Source: Thiogranum sp. (GTDB lineage: Bacteria > Pseudomonadota > Gammaproteobacteria > DSM-19610). From it: DNA of 64,000 nt. Location of the stretch: the NCBI GenBank assembly GCA_030148805.1, contig JASBSS010000031.1:1-64000 (forward strand). Reading direction: 5' to 3'. Shown here piece by piece: positions 16,912 to 25,429 of the stretch. Within the stretch, counting starts at the first letter, position 1. Each line of letters starts with the position of its first letter. The notes beneath the pieces were generated by a model. It ran no database searches. It was not told where the DNA came from and was given only the letters and a program-made list of their open reading frames with translations. Position numbers and translations under genes: made by a program.

Positions 16912-19497
16912 CTATTGCAGCAGCATCGCCGCGCTGCCCAGCACCGACCCACACAGGCCCTTGACCACCGCGCGGGTGCGGGCGGCGTCGCAGGCACCGC
17001 AGGCCGCGCCGTTGGTCATGCGCGCGAACAGGCTGGCGCTGTTGACCAGCGCGCCGCCGTTGTCGTAACCGATCAGCTCGATCTTGATCTGCTCTCGCGA
17101 CGGCGCGTCACTCAAGGCCACGGCACTGCCCGGAAGCCCCACCAACTGATCGTACAAAGCCGAGACCACCTGATTCTTCGCCACCGAGTCCCCGCTGCCG
17201 AAGGCCGTGGCCACATCGGCGTCAAAGGCGCTGAAGCCGGCGGGCGCGAAGAACGCCGTGCGGATGCCCGGGTTCTCCACCAAGGCATCGCAGTAGGACA
17301 ACGCCAGTTGGGTGATGGACATTTGCTGCGCCGCGAGGAATCCCTGGATCGTCTCGACCGCGGGCAGCGCCTGGCGCATGGTGAGAAACGCCGTCTGCAC
17401 GTCGGCGGGGTCGACGCCGGTGGCCGCGGCCATGGCGGCGTCGATTTCATCGAAGGTGCGCAGTCCGACTTGCGCGACCGCACCCGGGTCGGGCAGCGGC
17501 AGCGGCGTGGTGGAGGCGTTATCCACCGTCACATTGGTCGCTGAGCCAAGCCGCTCGAAGCTGAGATAGAACTCGTCGGCGTTGGCCGCATTGGGTCCGT
17601 TCTCCAGCGCGATGACCGTGCCCACCTCCGCCAGGCGCTGCCCCTGCTCGGGATCATAGGCACCGGCGGTGACACGGGTATCGAGCGTGGCGTAGGCCTG
17701 ACCGACGTCAGCCAGACGGCTGTTGATGCCGATCCGCAAGCCCTTGATGGCGATGTCGGGCGGCGCGAACGCCGGGTCCAGATTGATGAAAGTGGGCTTG
17801 CTGAACAGGTAGCTGTAGCTGTCGAATTGTTCCACCTGAAACATGACATAGCTGTTCGCCGGCACCCCGCCGATACCACCCACACCGAACAGGAGAAAGA
17901 ACTTCTCGCCCACGCCGGCGGCGAAATTCTGCTGGATCTGCTCCAGGGTCAAGGCCCGATTGTGGATCGCCATCAGCCGGATCACGCCCTGCCAGAGACG
18001 ATCGCTGGACACCTCGTTGCCCAACACCAGGGCGAAGCTGTCGTCCCAGTCGTTGAGGTTGCCGGGACTGATGTTGTCCGCATCTCCCGTGTAGGCGCCG
18101 TTGACGTAGATACGCCGGCCGTTGACCGGGTCGTAGGTCAGGACCACGTGTTGCAGCGTGGCCTGCAGGCGCTCGTCGGCGTCGGCCGTGGACAAGGCCG
18201 GCTCGCCATTGGCGTCGGCGCTACTGGAACGCTGCAGAAAATCATAGTTGTACTGGGTCTGACCCAGAGTGAAATTGCGCGCGCTGGTACCGGCCGAATA
18301 ACTGACGATCCGCGCGGGCCCTTCCTGCACGACATTGGCCGGCACCACCCAGGCCTCGATGCTGTATTCGCCGGTGGCCTTGATCAGGTCGTGCAACTTT
18401 TTGCTGTTGGCGGTAGAACCCTGCGCCTTGCCGTCGTTGATGCGAATGCCATAGCCACCCACCCAGTCGACGTCGCCGCTGAGGGTGAGGTTGAGCTCGG
18501 GGGCGACGCCGCTGAGATCGAGCACCGTGTTGCCGCTGCCGGTGCGAAATTCATACAGCGCGATGACGTCCTTTTCGTAGCGGTTCCCGCCGGCCGCCGC
18601 CACCCCGTCTTGCAGGGTCAGGGCGTTGCTGAACACCGTCGGCGCCTGTACCTGGTTGGCACTGATACCGCCGGCGAGCGCGGCGATGGCGTTCTGCATC
18701 TCGTTGGCATCGCTGGCGCAGTCGCTCCAGCAATTGTGGAACTCGTCGCGCAGACGCACCACCAGGCGCGACAGCGACGGATCGTTGAGATTGATTTTCG
18801 CCTGCGCGGCGCTGTAGGCATCGGCGAGCACGCCGCTGGCGAAAAACGGCGCCTGGGGCGTGGCCGAGGTATCGACGTGACAACCGGCGCAGTTGGCCGT
18901 CAGCAGCGGCCAGACGGTGGTGGCGAAACTCGTGTCGGCCACGTCGGCCGGAAAAGTCTTGGTCGAGCCGGGGCTCTTCGCCGGTGGCGCGACCAGCTGA
19001 ATCTGACGGCCGCCCGAGGAACTGCCCGCCGCCCAGTTCTCGATGTAGGCGGTGATCGCGGTCGCGCAGGCAGCCGCGTTCGACAACCAGCAGTTGTGCC
19101 CTCCCGCCACCTTGGTCACCAGGCGCGAGCTGGCCGGGCTGGCCAGGTCGACCAGCGGATTGGCCTGTGCGTAGGCCAGGTTGATATCGTCCTGGCGCAC
19201 GAACTGCGGCGACTGCTTGCCTTCGACATGACAGGCGCCGCAGCGGGTGTCGGCGCGCAGGTTTTCCCACAGCTCGGTCTGAAAGGCGCGGATATCGTCG
19301 GTCTGGGCATTCGGACCGGTGTAGCTCGAGGAGTTGACGTTGCCGCCGTTGCTGGTCGGCGGGTTGGTCTCGGTCGACGCACCGCCGCCGCAGGCATCGA
19401 GCAACAAGACCGTTGCGAGCAATGTCAGTAGGCGCAGCCACTGGCGCGCGGCTAACGCGCGATGGGCGGGAAAAAGACTTGGGTGGGGTATCGTCAT
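16912..19497 (-). CDS. di-heme c-type lipoprotein with LamG (concanavalin-like) domain
   Basis: The 861-residue protein has a lipoprotein signal (LLATVLLLDACGGG, Cys 36). Two c-heme motifs follow: RCGACH (86-90) and NCAGCH (203-207), each followed by sequence of the shape LVxLASPASSRLVTK, as in planctomycete-type cytochromes. Residues about 310-520 form a LamG jelly-roll (ALYEFRTGSGNTVLDLSG, YSIEAWVVPAN, HVVLTYDPVNGRRIYVNG). The C-terminal 300 residues are of unknown type. It is probably anchored in the outer membrane. It lies between the heme protein gene upstream and the Tat protein downstream, so the three likely act together, perhaps in electron transfer to a bound polymer or surface. The substrate is not visible. 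Confidence 0.78.
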   Translation of the reverse strand: MTIPHPSLFPAHRALAARQWLRLLTLLATVLLLDACGGGASTETNPPTSNGGNVNSSSYTGPNAQTDDIRAFQTELWENLRADTRCGACHVEGKQSPQFVRQDDINLAYAQANPLVDLASPASSRLVTKVAGGHNCWLSNAAACATAITAYIENWAAGSSSGGRQIQLVAPPAKSPGSTKTFPADVADTSFATTVWPLLTANCAGCHVDTSATPQAPFFASGVLADAYSAAQAKINLNDPSLSRLVVRLRDEFHNCWSDCASDANEMQNAIAALAGGISANQVQAPTVFSNALTLQDGVAAAGGNRYEKDVIALYEFRTGSGNTVLDLSGVAPELNLTLSGDVDWVGGYGIRINDGKAQGSTANSKKLHDLIKATGEYSIEAWVVPANVVQEGPARIVSYSAGTSARNFTLGQTQYNYDFLQRSSSADANGEPALSTADADERLQATLQHVVLTYDPVNGRRIYVNGAYTGDADNISPGNLNDWDDSFALVLGNEVSSDRLWQGVIRLMAIHNRALTLEQIQQNFAAGVGEKFFLLFGVGGIGGVPANSYVMFQVEQFDSYSYLFSKPTFINLDPAFAPPDIAIKGLRIGINSRLADVGQAYATLDTRVTAGAYDPEQGQRLAEVGTVIALENGPNAANADEFYLSFERLGSATNVTVDNASTTPLPLPDPGAVAQVGLRTFDEIDAAMAAATGVDPADVQTAFLTMRQALPAVETIQGFLAAQQMSITQLALSYCDALVENPGIRTAFFAPAGFSAFDADVATAFGSGDSVAKNQVVSALYDQLVGLPGSAVALSDAPSREQIKIELIGYDNGGALVNSASLFARMTNGAACGACDAARTRAVVKGLCGSVLGSAAMLLQ

Positions 19498-19521
19498 CGG
19501 TCTGTCTCCGGCGCTTGCGAC

Positions 19522-20751
19522 TCAGTTGCCCTTGCAGGCGTCGGCCGCATTGGCGAACAGATCTTTCATGTTGTAGCTGGTGTCGAAACCGCTGGCGGCC
19601 AGCAAGGTGCCCAGCGCGCTTTCGGAGGGCTCGGCAAGGCATACCGAACGATAGACCTTGATGCCCTGACAACGCGCGAAGGCAGCGCTTGCGGCCAGCT
19701 CCTGGCCAAGGGTCTTGGCACCAAAGCGCTGACCGGCAGGGATTTCGCTGCCCCAGCCGAGATTGGCGTTACGACCCTGGCGCCAATAGTTGTCCCAATG
19801 ATCGTCCGGCGTGACATAGCCATCGCGGAAATTGTCGGCGTTGATGAGATATTTTGGCTGCACCGCCCCGGGGGTGTATTCGAGACGTCCGCTGCTTTCA
19901 TTGTACTGGTAATAGGCGTAGGCCTGGGCCATCGGATCCATGCCGGCGTGACAACCCACGCAGCTGTTGAGAAAGATGCGACTGTCGCCGCCGGGGCTGC
20001 GACTGACATCCTGGCGGATACGGTCCGGCGGGGTGGTATTGTCCTTCAACGGCTCCAGATCCGTGCACAGGTGGTTCATCAAGGTGAAGCGGAACATGGC
20101 CCGGTTGGTGCCGGCGACGAAAAACGCCTCGGCCGCGGCACGGCTGGTGACCACCCCGGCCGTGGCGCTGGCGGGGATGCCTGTCAGACTCGATTGCACA
20201 TTGCTTTGCAGCACGCTGGGGTCGCTCAGGTCATAGTGCAGGTCTTCCAGATCCTGATAGTGCGCATTGTCGGCGGGCGAGTAGGCCGCCACGCCGGGCA
20301 GGCCGGCCGCGCCCTTGTAAAGCAGATCGGCGGAAAGCACCTGATTGAACGGCACGTCGTCGCGGATCATGCCGATCACGGTGGCGCTGTAGTCGTTGAG
20401 CGGCACGAACGCGGACTGATCCTCGTTGGTCCAGGGCGAGGCGAAGTTCTTCAACGTCACGGTGTAGAAGTTGAACGCCAGGGGGTTCTGCGCGGGGTCC
20501 ATGGCCAGCTGAGCCGCGGCGACACCACTGCCGCCATTGCTGAGGATGGCCTGCTCCATCGCGCCCAGAACCGCCTGGGTGGGAGCGACGCCTGTCAGCC
20601 GGTCGTGGATACGCTTGGCCTGTCGCCGTTCGGTGTCACCGGCCAGCGCACTGCCGGCCAACAGTAGCGCGGCCAGGCCAAGCGCGCACAGCGTCAGTCC
20701 CTTGCCGCCGTCTGACAACGCTGTGGCAGCGCGGTTGTCGGTAGAAATCAT
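19522..20751 (-). CDS. exported mono-heme protein related to DUF1585/1588-type (planctomycete-like) proteins
   Basis: The 409-residue protein has an N-terminal signal (LTLCALGLAALLLAGSALA) and one c-heme site, NSCVGCHAGMDPMAQAYAYY (CVGCH at 264-268). The section FFVAGTNRAMFRFTLMNHLC before it is a recognisable feature of this group. The shape Cys-x-x-Cys-His-x-x-Met-Asp-Pro resembles the DUF1588/DUF1585 heme-containing proteins common in Planctomycetes. It is the first gene of the minus-strand operon with the LamG lipoprotein and the Tat protein. A sigma-54-type promoter (20811-20796) lies about 45-60 bases upstream of its ATG. Function unknown. Confidence 0.75.
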   Translation of the reverse strand: MISTDNRAATALSDGGKGLTLCALGLAALLLAGSALAGDTERRQAKRIHDRLTGVAPTQAVLGAMEQAILSNGGSGVAAAQLAMDPAQNPLAFNFYTVTLKNFASPWTNEDQSAFVPLNDYSATVIGMIRDDVPFNQVLSADLLYKGAAGLPGVAAYSPADNAHYQDLEDLHYDLSDPSVLQSNVQSSLTGIPASATAGVVTSRAAAEAFFVAGTNRAMFRFTLMNHLCTDLEPLKDNTTPPDRIRQDVSRSPGGDSRIFLNSCVGCHAGMDPMAQAYAYYQYNESSGRLEYTPGAVQPKYLINADNFRDGYVTPDDHWDNYWRQGRNANLGWGSEIPAGQRFGAKTLGQELAASAAFARCQGIKVYRSVCLAEPSESALGTLLAASGFDTSYNMKDLFANAADACKGN

Positions 20752-20795
20752 TGGGCGCCTCTTTCATCTTGTGTGGTGCGAGCTTCCCGGCCGAT

Positions 20796-20811
20796 TGCAA
20801 TAACCGGTCCA
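20796..20811 (-). promoter_or_regulatory. sigma-54 (-24/-12) promoter candidate for the minus-strand heme operon
   Basis: On the minus strand the sequence TGGACCGGTTATTGCA matches TGGCACG-N4-TTGCW with the invariant GG and GC at the required spacing and two mismatches. The predicted start of transcription falls roughly 35 bases before the ATG at 20751. Confidence 0.6.
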
Positions 20812-21043
20812 GCACTTTCCCTGTGAAGTCTGCAGCGACCTTAAAACCGCCCGCCGGGCGATTCCGTGACGCCGTCCCCAAATATCGGCATGCCCCTAGG
20901 TATATGAATGGCTGTGGATAACCGGGCAGGAAGCGGGGAGGATTCTGCGACCAAACGCACAGATGGGGGTCGAGGGTCTGCCTATAGTCGCGTGAGACAG
21001 GCTGCCGGTTTACTGTCGGAAGGACCCGCGTGGTGTCTGCGAC

Positions 21044-21104
21044 TGGCGACAAAGCCCGGGCTAAACGCTTCATCTATAAGGTGTCGCCATTGGCATTGGC
21101 GACA
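21044..21104. promoter_or_regulatory. repeat cluster, candidate enhancer-binding-protein site
   Basis: TGGCGACA occurs at 21044-21051 and again at 21097-21104, where it pairs with TGTCGCCA (21082-21089) to form a perfect 8-bp inverted repeat around a 7-base centre. The longer form GGCGACAAA occurs at 21045-21053 and 21098-21106. The same 9-mer (as TTTGTCGCC) occurs at 28415-28423 upstream of the third operon's sigma-54-type promoter. The position 10-70 bases upstream of the -24 element suits a sigma-54 activator. Confidence 0.55.
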
Positions 21105-21114
21105 AATGTCCGGC

Positions 21115-21130
21115 AGGCCCGATCCTTGCT
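21115..21130 (+). promoter_or_regulatory. sigma-54 (-24/-12) promoter candidate for the HzsA-like operon
   Basis: AGGCCCGATCCTTGCT matches TGGCACG-N4-TTGCW with GG and GC at exact spacing, TTGC intact and two mismatches. Transcription would start near 21140, just before the GAGGAG ribosome site at 21146-21151. Confidence 0.6.
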
Positions 21131-21158
21131 TACGCCTTTGGGCCTGAGGAGCAGACTT

Positions 21159-21185
21159 ATGTATCGGCGGCGCCAACCATCATGA
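21159..21185 (+). CDS. 8-codon leader frame coupled to the HzsA-like gene
   Basis: A good ribosome site (GAGGAG, 21146-21151) is seven bases from an ATG at 21159 that encodes MYRRRQPS and stops at TGA 21183-21185. This stop overlaps the ATG (21182) of the large lipoprotein gene as ATGA. The large gene has no ribosome site of its own, so its translation may depend on the leader. It is equally possible that the short frame has no regulatory role beyond coupling. Confidence 0.45.
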   Translation: MYRRRQPS

Positions 21186-23872
21186 TCAGCGGAACTATCT
21201 TCTCCACCGAACAGACCGCGACCCGTATCGTTCTGAGAGCGGCCGCGGGGTTGTGTTGCCTGGCGCTACAGGCCTGCGGCGGCGGGGGCAGCGGCGGTCT
21301 CGACCCGCTGGTGGAGGACTTCGGCATCGCCTATGTCCGCCAGCCGGTACCCGAGAACGACGACGAGGATCTGCGCGATCCCACGGCCTTTCACCCTGGC
21401 GGCGATCTGATATTCCGTGATCTGGCCTCACCCGGCGCCGCCGAGCGCAATGTGACCGCGTCGGTGACCGGCGGCCTGGGCGACGTGCGCGACCTGGAGG
21501 TCTCCTACGACGGCAGCAAACTGCTGTTCTCGCTGCGACTTCCCGACATCGAAGGGGCGGCGCCGGAAGACCAGCCGACCTGGAACCTGTGGGAATACGA
21601 CATCGCCAGCGACAGCTTGCGCCGCCTGATCGACTCCGACATCATCGCCGAGGACGGCCAGGATATCGCGCCCCACTATCTGCCGGACGGCCGGATCATT
21701 TTCTCCTCCACCCGGCAGCGCACGGCCAAGGCCCTGCTGACCGATGAAGGCAAACCCCAGTTCTCGGCGCTGGACGAAAACGAGAACGTCCCCGCCTTCG
21801 TGCTGCATGTCCTGGATGCCCGCAATCCACCCGTCCAGGCCAACGACATTCAGCAGGTCTCATTCAACCAGAGCCACGACCTGGATCCCCTCGTGCTGGA
21901 TGACGGCAGCATCGTGTTTTCCCGCTGGGACAACATGGGCAGCCGCGACGGAGTCCACCTCTACAGCATGTATCCCGACGGCACCCGGTTGCGGTTGGTC
22001 TACGGCGCCAACAGCCACGCCACGGGGACCAACGGCGCCATGGTCGACTTTACCGACGTACGCCAGACGTTGGACGGTCGAATCCTCGCCCTCGTGAAAC
22101 AGTCGCGGGGCAGCTTCCAAGGCGGCGACATCGTCACCATCGACAGCAACAACTATATCGACAACACGCAACCGACCGCCGTCAACGCCGGCATCCTCAG
22201 CGGGCCCGCCCAGGTCTCGGTGTCCTTCGGCCAGACCACCACCGACGGCACGCCTTCACCCGGCGGCCGCTTCAACAGCTTCTATCCGCTGGCCGACGGT
22301 ACCGGTCGCATTCTCATCAGCTGGAGTCAATGCCGCTTGATGGTGGACGCGCGCATCGTACCCTGCACCCCCAGCCTGCTGGCCGATCCGGCGGCGGTAC
22401 AAGCCCCGCCGCTGTATGGCGTCTATCTGTACGATCCGGCGGCACAGACGCAACAACCGATATTCGCCCCGCAGGAAGGCCTGCTCTACAGGGACGTGGT
22501 GGCCGCTCAACCCAAGGCCCTGCCCCCGATCTATTTCGATCAGCAAGGGCCGGCGACGGCGGACTACGATCTCGATCCGGCGCTGGTCGCGCAGCAGGTA
22601 GGCATTCTGAATATCCGCAGCGTCTACGATTTCGACGGCACGTTTAACAACCTGGGTAGCGGCAAGCCCGACATTGCCACGCTGGCCGACCCCCAGACCA
22701 CGGTGGCGGACGAACGCCCGGCGCGCTTCCTGCGAATCGTCAAGGCGGTGGGTATCCCGGACGCCGATCTGGTAAACGTCCGGGGCGCCGATTTTGGTCG
22801 CAGCAGGCAACAGCTGATGCGCGAAATCATCGGCTACGCGCCGATCGAACCCGACGGCTCGGTGCGGATCAAAGTGCCTGCCAATATTCCTTTCGCCATT
22901 AGCGTACTCAATAAAGACGGCAAACGCATTACCGGCCGCCATCAGAGCTGGTTGCAACTGCGGCCCGGCGAGATTATGAATTGCGCCGGTTGTCACAACC
23001 CCAACACCGGCACCTCGCACGGGCGCGCCGATGCATTCACCGCACTTTATGCAGGCGCCCCCTTCGATGGCTACGTTTTCCCTAACACCGAAACCGTCTT
23101 CGCCAACACAGGCGAAACCATGGCCGAAGCTCGCAGCCGCATGGACCCAACGGCGTCAAATCCCAGCGTGGACATCCACTATCTGGATCCGTGGACCGAC
23201 GAAGTCGCCGCCGGCCGGCTCAAGGATACTGCGTTCGACTATAATTACGCCGACCTGGACCCAGCGCTGAACGCGCCGGCCAGCACCGATTGCCAGGCCG
23301 CCTGGACACCTTTGTGCCGCACCGTCATCAATTACGAAACCCACATTCATCCGCTCTGGAATCTTCCCCGGGGCGCCGGCGCCGACACCTGCATCAACTG
23401 TCACTCGGACAGCGATGCCATGGGCAATCCTCAGGTTCCGGCCGGCCAGCTCGACCTCGGCGACGGCATTTCCGATCAGAACGCCAACCACTTCAAGTCA
23501 TACCGGGAGCTGCTTTTCAACGACAACGAGCAAATCATCGATGTGGGCAGCGGCTTGCTGATCGACCGCCTGGTACAGGATACCGACGGCGCGGGCAACC
23601 CGTTGTTCCAGACCGACGCGGACGGCAATTTGATTCTCGACGGCGGCGGAAACCCGATTCCGGTCATGGTTCCGGTCACCGTCTCACCCAGCATGCGGGT
23701 TGGCGGTGCGATTGCCAGCAGCCGTTTCTTCGACATGTTCAGCAACCCGGCCGATCCGCGCAATGCGGTAACCAACCACGTGGGATTCCTGACACCCGAG
23801 GAACTCAAACTGCTGGCGGAATGGCTGGACATTGGCGGTCAGTACTACAACAATCCCTTCGACATCCCTTGA
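21182..23872 (+). CDS. HzsA-related di-heme lipoprotein with beta-propeller (hydrazine synthase alpha-like)
   Basis: The 896-residue protein has a lipoprotein signal (CCLALQACGGG) and an N-terminal TolB/PD40-type beta-propeller (repeats such as DVRDLEVSYDGSKLLFS, YLPDGRIIFSSTRQ, LDDGSIVFSRWDNMG). A middle domain contains MREIIGYAPIEPDGSVRIKV and NCAGCHNPNTGTSHGR (CAGCH 601-605). A second c-heme site is CINCHSDSD (737-741). This order of propeller, middle domain and two hemes follows the HzsA-related family, named for the alpha subunit of anammox hydrazine synthase. No beta/gamma HZS subunits are present, so hydrazine synthesis is not implied. It starts a plus-strand operon running to ApbE. 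The ATG at 21182 overlaps a short leader frame and lacks its own ribosome site. Confidence 0.8.
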   Translation: MISGTIFSTEQTATRIVLRAAAGLCCLALQACGGGGSGGLDPLVEDFGIAYVRQPVPENDDEDLRDPTAFHPGGDLIFRDLASPGAAERNVTASVTGGLGDVRDLEVSYDGSKLLFSLRLPDIEGAAPEDQPTWNLWEYDIASDSLRRLIDSDIIAEDGQDIAPHYLPDGRIIFSSTRQRTAKALLTDEGKPQFSALDENENVPAFVLHVLDARNPPVQANDIQQVSFNQSHDLDPLVLDDGSIVFSRWDNMGSRDGVHLYSMYPDGTRLRLVYGANSHATGTNGAMVDFTDVRQTLDGRILALVKQSRGSFQGGDIVTIDSNNYIDNTQPTAVNAGILSGPAQVSVSFGQTTTDGTPSPGGRFNSFYPLADGTGRILISWSQCRLMVDARIVPCTPSLLADPAAVQAPPLYGVYLYDPAAQTQQPIFAPQEGLLYRDVVAAQPKALPPIYFDQQGPATADYDLDPALVAQQVGILNIRSVYDFDGTFNNLGSGKPDIATLADPQTTVADERPARFLRIVKAVGIPDADLVNVRGADFGRSRQQLMREIIGYAPIEPDGSVRIKVPANIPFAISVLNKDGKRITGRHQSWLQLRPGEIMNCAGCHNPNTGTSHGRADAFTALYAGAPFDGYVFPNTETVFANTGETMAEARSRMDPTASNPSVDIHYLDPWTDEVAAGRLKDTAFDYNYADLDPALNAPASTDCQAAWTPLCRTVINYETHIHPLWNLPRGAGADTCINCHSDSDAMGNPQVPAGQLDLGDGISDQNANHFKSYRELLFNDNEQIIDVGSGLLIDRLVQDTDGAGNPLFQTDADGNLILDGGGNPIPVMVPVTVSPSMRVGGAIASSRFFDMFSNPADPRNAVTNHVGFLTPEELKLLAEWLDIGGQYYNNPFDIP

Positions 23873-23920
23873 GCCAGAACAAAAAATGGAATTGACCCGG
23901 AATCGAAAGGACGCCACCGC

Positions 23921-24703
23921 ATGAACCCGGCACTGGACCGAGCCTGGATGTTGGCTGTCCTGCTCGCCTGTCTGCTGGTGATGGCGCCTCCGGCGCACGC
24001 CGGTTGGTGGCAGGGTCTGTTCGCCGATCGCGAGCCGCTGAGCGTCGAGGTCGCCGACCCCTACATCGAACTGCACACCGGCGCCGGCCGCGGCTATCCT
24101 GTCTTCCACGTCGAGGAACGAGGCGCGCACATCGATATCCTGAAGCGCAAAACCGACTGGTTCAAAGTGCGCACCGCCCGGGGGAAGGAGGGCTGGGTGT
24201 ATCGCGGACAACTGGAGCGCACGCTGACACCGAGCGGCGCGCAGATGCATATCGCCGAGGCGACACAGAAGGAGTTCGCCTTCCACCGCTGGGAAGCCGG
24301 CGCCACCGGCGGCGACTTCGAAGGCGCCGATGTCATGTCGATTTACGGCGGCTACTCCCTGACGCCAAAATTTTCCGTCGAGGTGTCGCTGGCGAAGATC
24401 TTCGCTCGCTTTTCCTCAGGCGAAAGCGCCGATGTCAGCTTGAACATCCACCCCTTTCCCGAGTGGCGCTTTTCGCCCTTCTTCGCCCTCGGAACCGGTC
24501 TGATCCACTCCAACCCCGACACCACGCTGGTGCAGGAATCGGATCGCACCGACCAACTGGCGCACGTGGGTCTGGGCTTGCGGGTGTATCTGGCCAGACG
24601 TTTCATCTTCCGCGTACAGTACAAGAACTACCTCATATTTCAGAGCACCGACGACAACCAGGAGATCAATGAATGGAAAGCAGGATTTGCCGTATTTTTC
24701 TGA
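23921..24703 (+). CDS. exported protein with bacterial SH3 domain and outer-membrane beta-barrel-like domain
   Basis: The 260-residue protein has a signal peptide (LLVMAPPAHA) and an SH3b domain in its first third (YIELHTGAGRGYPVFHVEERG, then TDWFKVRTARGKEGWVYRGQL). The remainder has alternating aromatic strands ending in WKAGFAVFF, the terminal-Phe pattern of outer-membrane beta-barrels. SH3b domains often bind peptidoglycan or peptides. The 3' end overlaps the next gene by 31 bases. Its likely role is an outer-membrane anchor or pore for the redox proteins of this operon. Confidence 0.72.
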   Translation: MNPALDRAWMLAVLLACLLVMAPPAHAGWWQGLFADREPLSVEVADPYIELHTGAGRGYPVFHVEERGAHIDILKRKTDWFKVRTARGKEGWVYRGQLERTLTPSGAQMHIAEATQKEFAFHRWEAGATGGDFEGADVMSIYGGYSLTPKFSVEVSLAKIFARFSSGESADVSLNIHPFPEWRFSPFFALGTGLIHSNPDTTLVQESDRTDQLAHVGLGLRVYLARRFIFRVQYKNYLIFQSTDDNQEINEWKAGFAVFF

Positions 24704-25323
24704 ACGGCGCCTGGCCGCTGACGGCGCTGCTATGCCTGACGTCGGTGGCGGCGGCGGCAGCGCCGGCCGAGCAGGTGGTGCGCCCGGAAATCGAGCGCCG
24801 CGACATTCACGAAGCCGACATCGACACCGAGGATTTCGAAATCGGGGCCTTTTTCGGCGCCATGAACGTCGAAGACTTCGGCACCAATCCGGTCTACGGA
24901 CTGCGCCTGACCTATCACGTAACCGAGAACCTGTTTGCCGAGGCGGCCTACGGCCACAGCAACACCAGCGAAACCAGCTTCGAGCGCCTCAGCGGTTCGG
25001 CGAAACTGCTCAGTGGCGATGACCGCAAGCTGGACTACCTGAATCTTTCCGTGGGCTACAGCCTGTTGCCCGGCGAGGCTTTCATCGGCAGCCGCTATGC
25101 CTTCAGCAGCGACTTCTACCTGATCGCCGGTGCCGGCGGCACGCGCTTCGCCGGCGAGGACAACTTCACCTGGAATTTCGGCTTTGGTTACAAACTGCTG
25201 CTCAATGACTGGCTGGCGATACGCCTCGATGCCCGCGACCACGTGTTCAGCCTGGATCTGCTGGGGGATTCGCAAACCAATCACAACCTGGAGTTCACCG
25301 GCGGCGTGTCGATGTTTTTCTGA
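24673..25323 (+). CDS. outer-membrane beta-barrel protein
   Basis: The 216-residue protein has a signal peptide (LTALLCLTSVAAAAA) followed by alternating hydrophobic strands and ends in GGVSMFF, with the C-terminal phenylalanine used by the BAM machinery. The mature N-terminus (EIERRDIHEADIDTEDFEIG) is acidic, and the barrel begins around FFGAMNVEDFGTNPVYGLRL. It overlaps the SH3/barrel gene by 31 bases, so the two are probably made together. No ligand is predictable. A similar barrel beside TlpA/DUF4266/DUF3570/ApbE genes recurs in other gammaproteobacteria as far as I recall. Confidence 0.72.
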   Translation: MESRICRIFLNGAWPLTALLCLTSVAAAAAPAEQVVRPEIERRDIHEADIDTEDFEIGAFFGAMNVEDFGTNPVYGLRLTYHVTENLFAEAAYGHSNTSETSFERLSGSAKLLSGDDRKLDYLNLSVGYSLLPGEAFIGSRYAFSSDFYLIAGAGGTRFAGEDNFTWNFGFGYKLLLNDWLAIRLDARDHVFSLDLLGDSQTNHNLEFTGGVSMFF

Positions 25324-25429
25324 ACTGTGAGCCAGATCGCGTTTTCCGGCCACGGGCCGGCCGACAACTTGCAGGCCGGGCGCAGCCACGAGGTCGCGCA
25401 TGCCCGGACAGGTTCAAAGGAGAGATAGC

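Larger units (their letters stand above)
20752..21181. other. 430-base divergent control region between two heme-protein operons
   Basis: This gap holds two opposed sigma-54-type promoters (minus strand 20796-20811, plus strand 21115-21130), a cluster of TGGCGACA/TGTCGCCA elements at 21044-21104, and a short leader frame at 21159-21185. It contains no convincing gene. The layout is what a shared enhancer region for the two divergent operons would look like. Confidence 0.7.

Noticed and set aside
15280-17544. 754-residue plus-strand frame opposite the Tat and LamG genes
   Set aside because: The antisense proteins have signal peptides, heme sites and domains; this frame has low-complexity Gly/Asp/Arg content and no domains.
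21182-23872. True anammox hydrazine synthase
   Set aside because: No beta or gamma subunit genes or anammox partners nearby; only family-level similarity of the alpha subunit.
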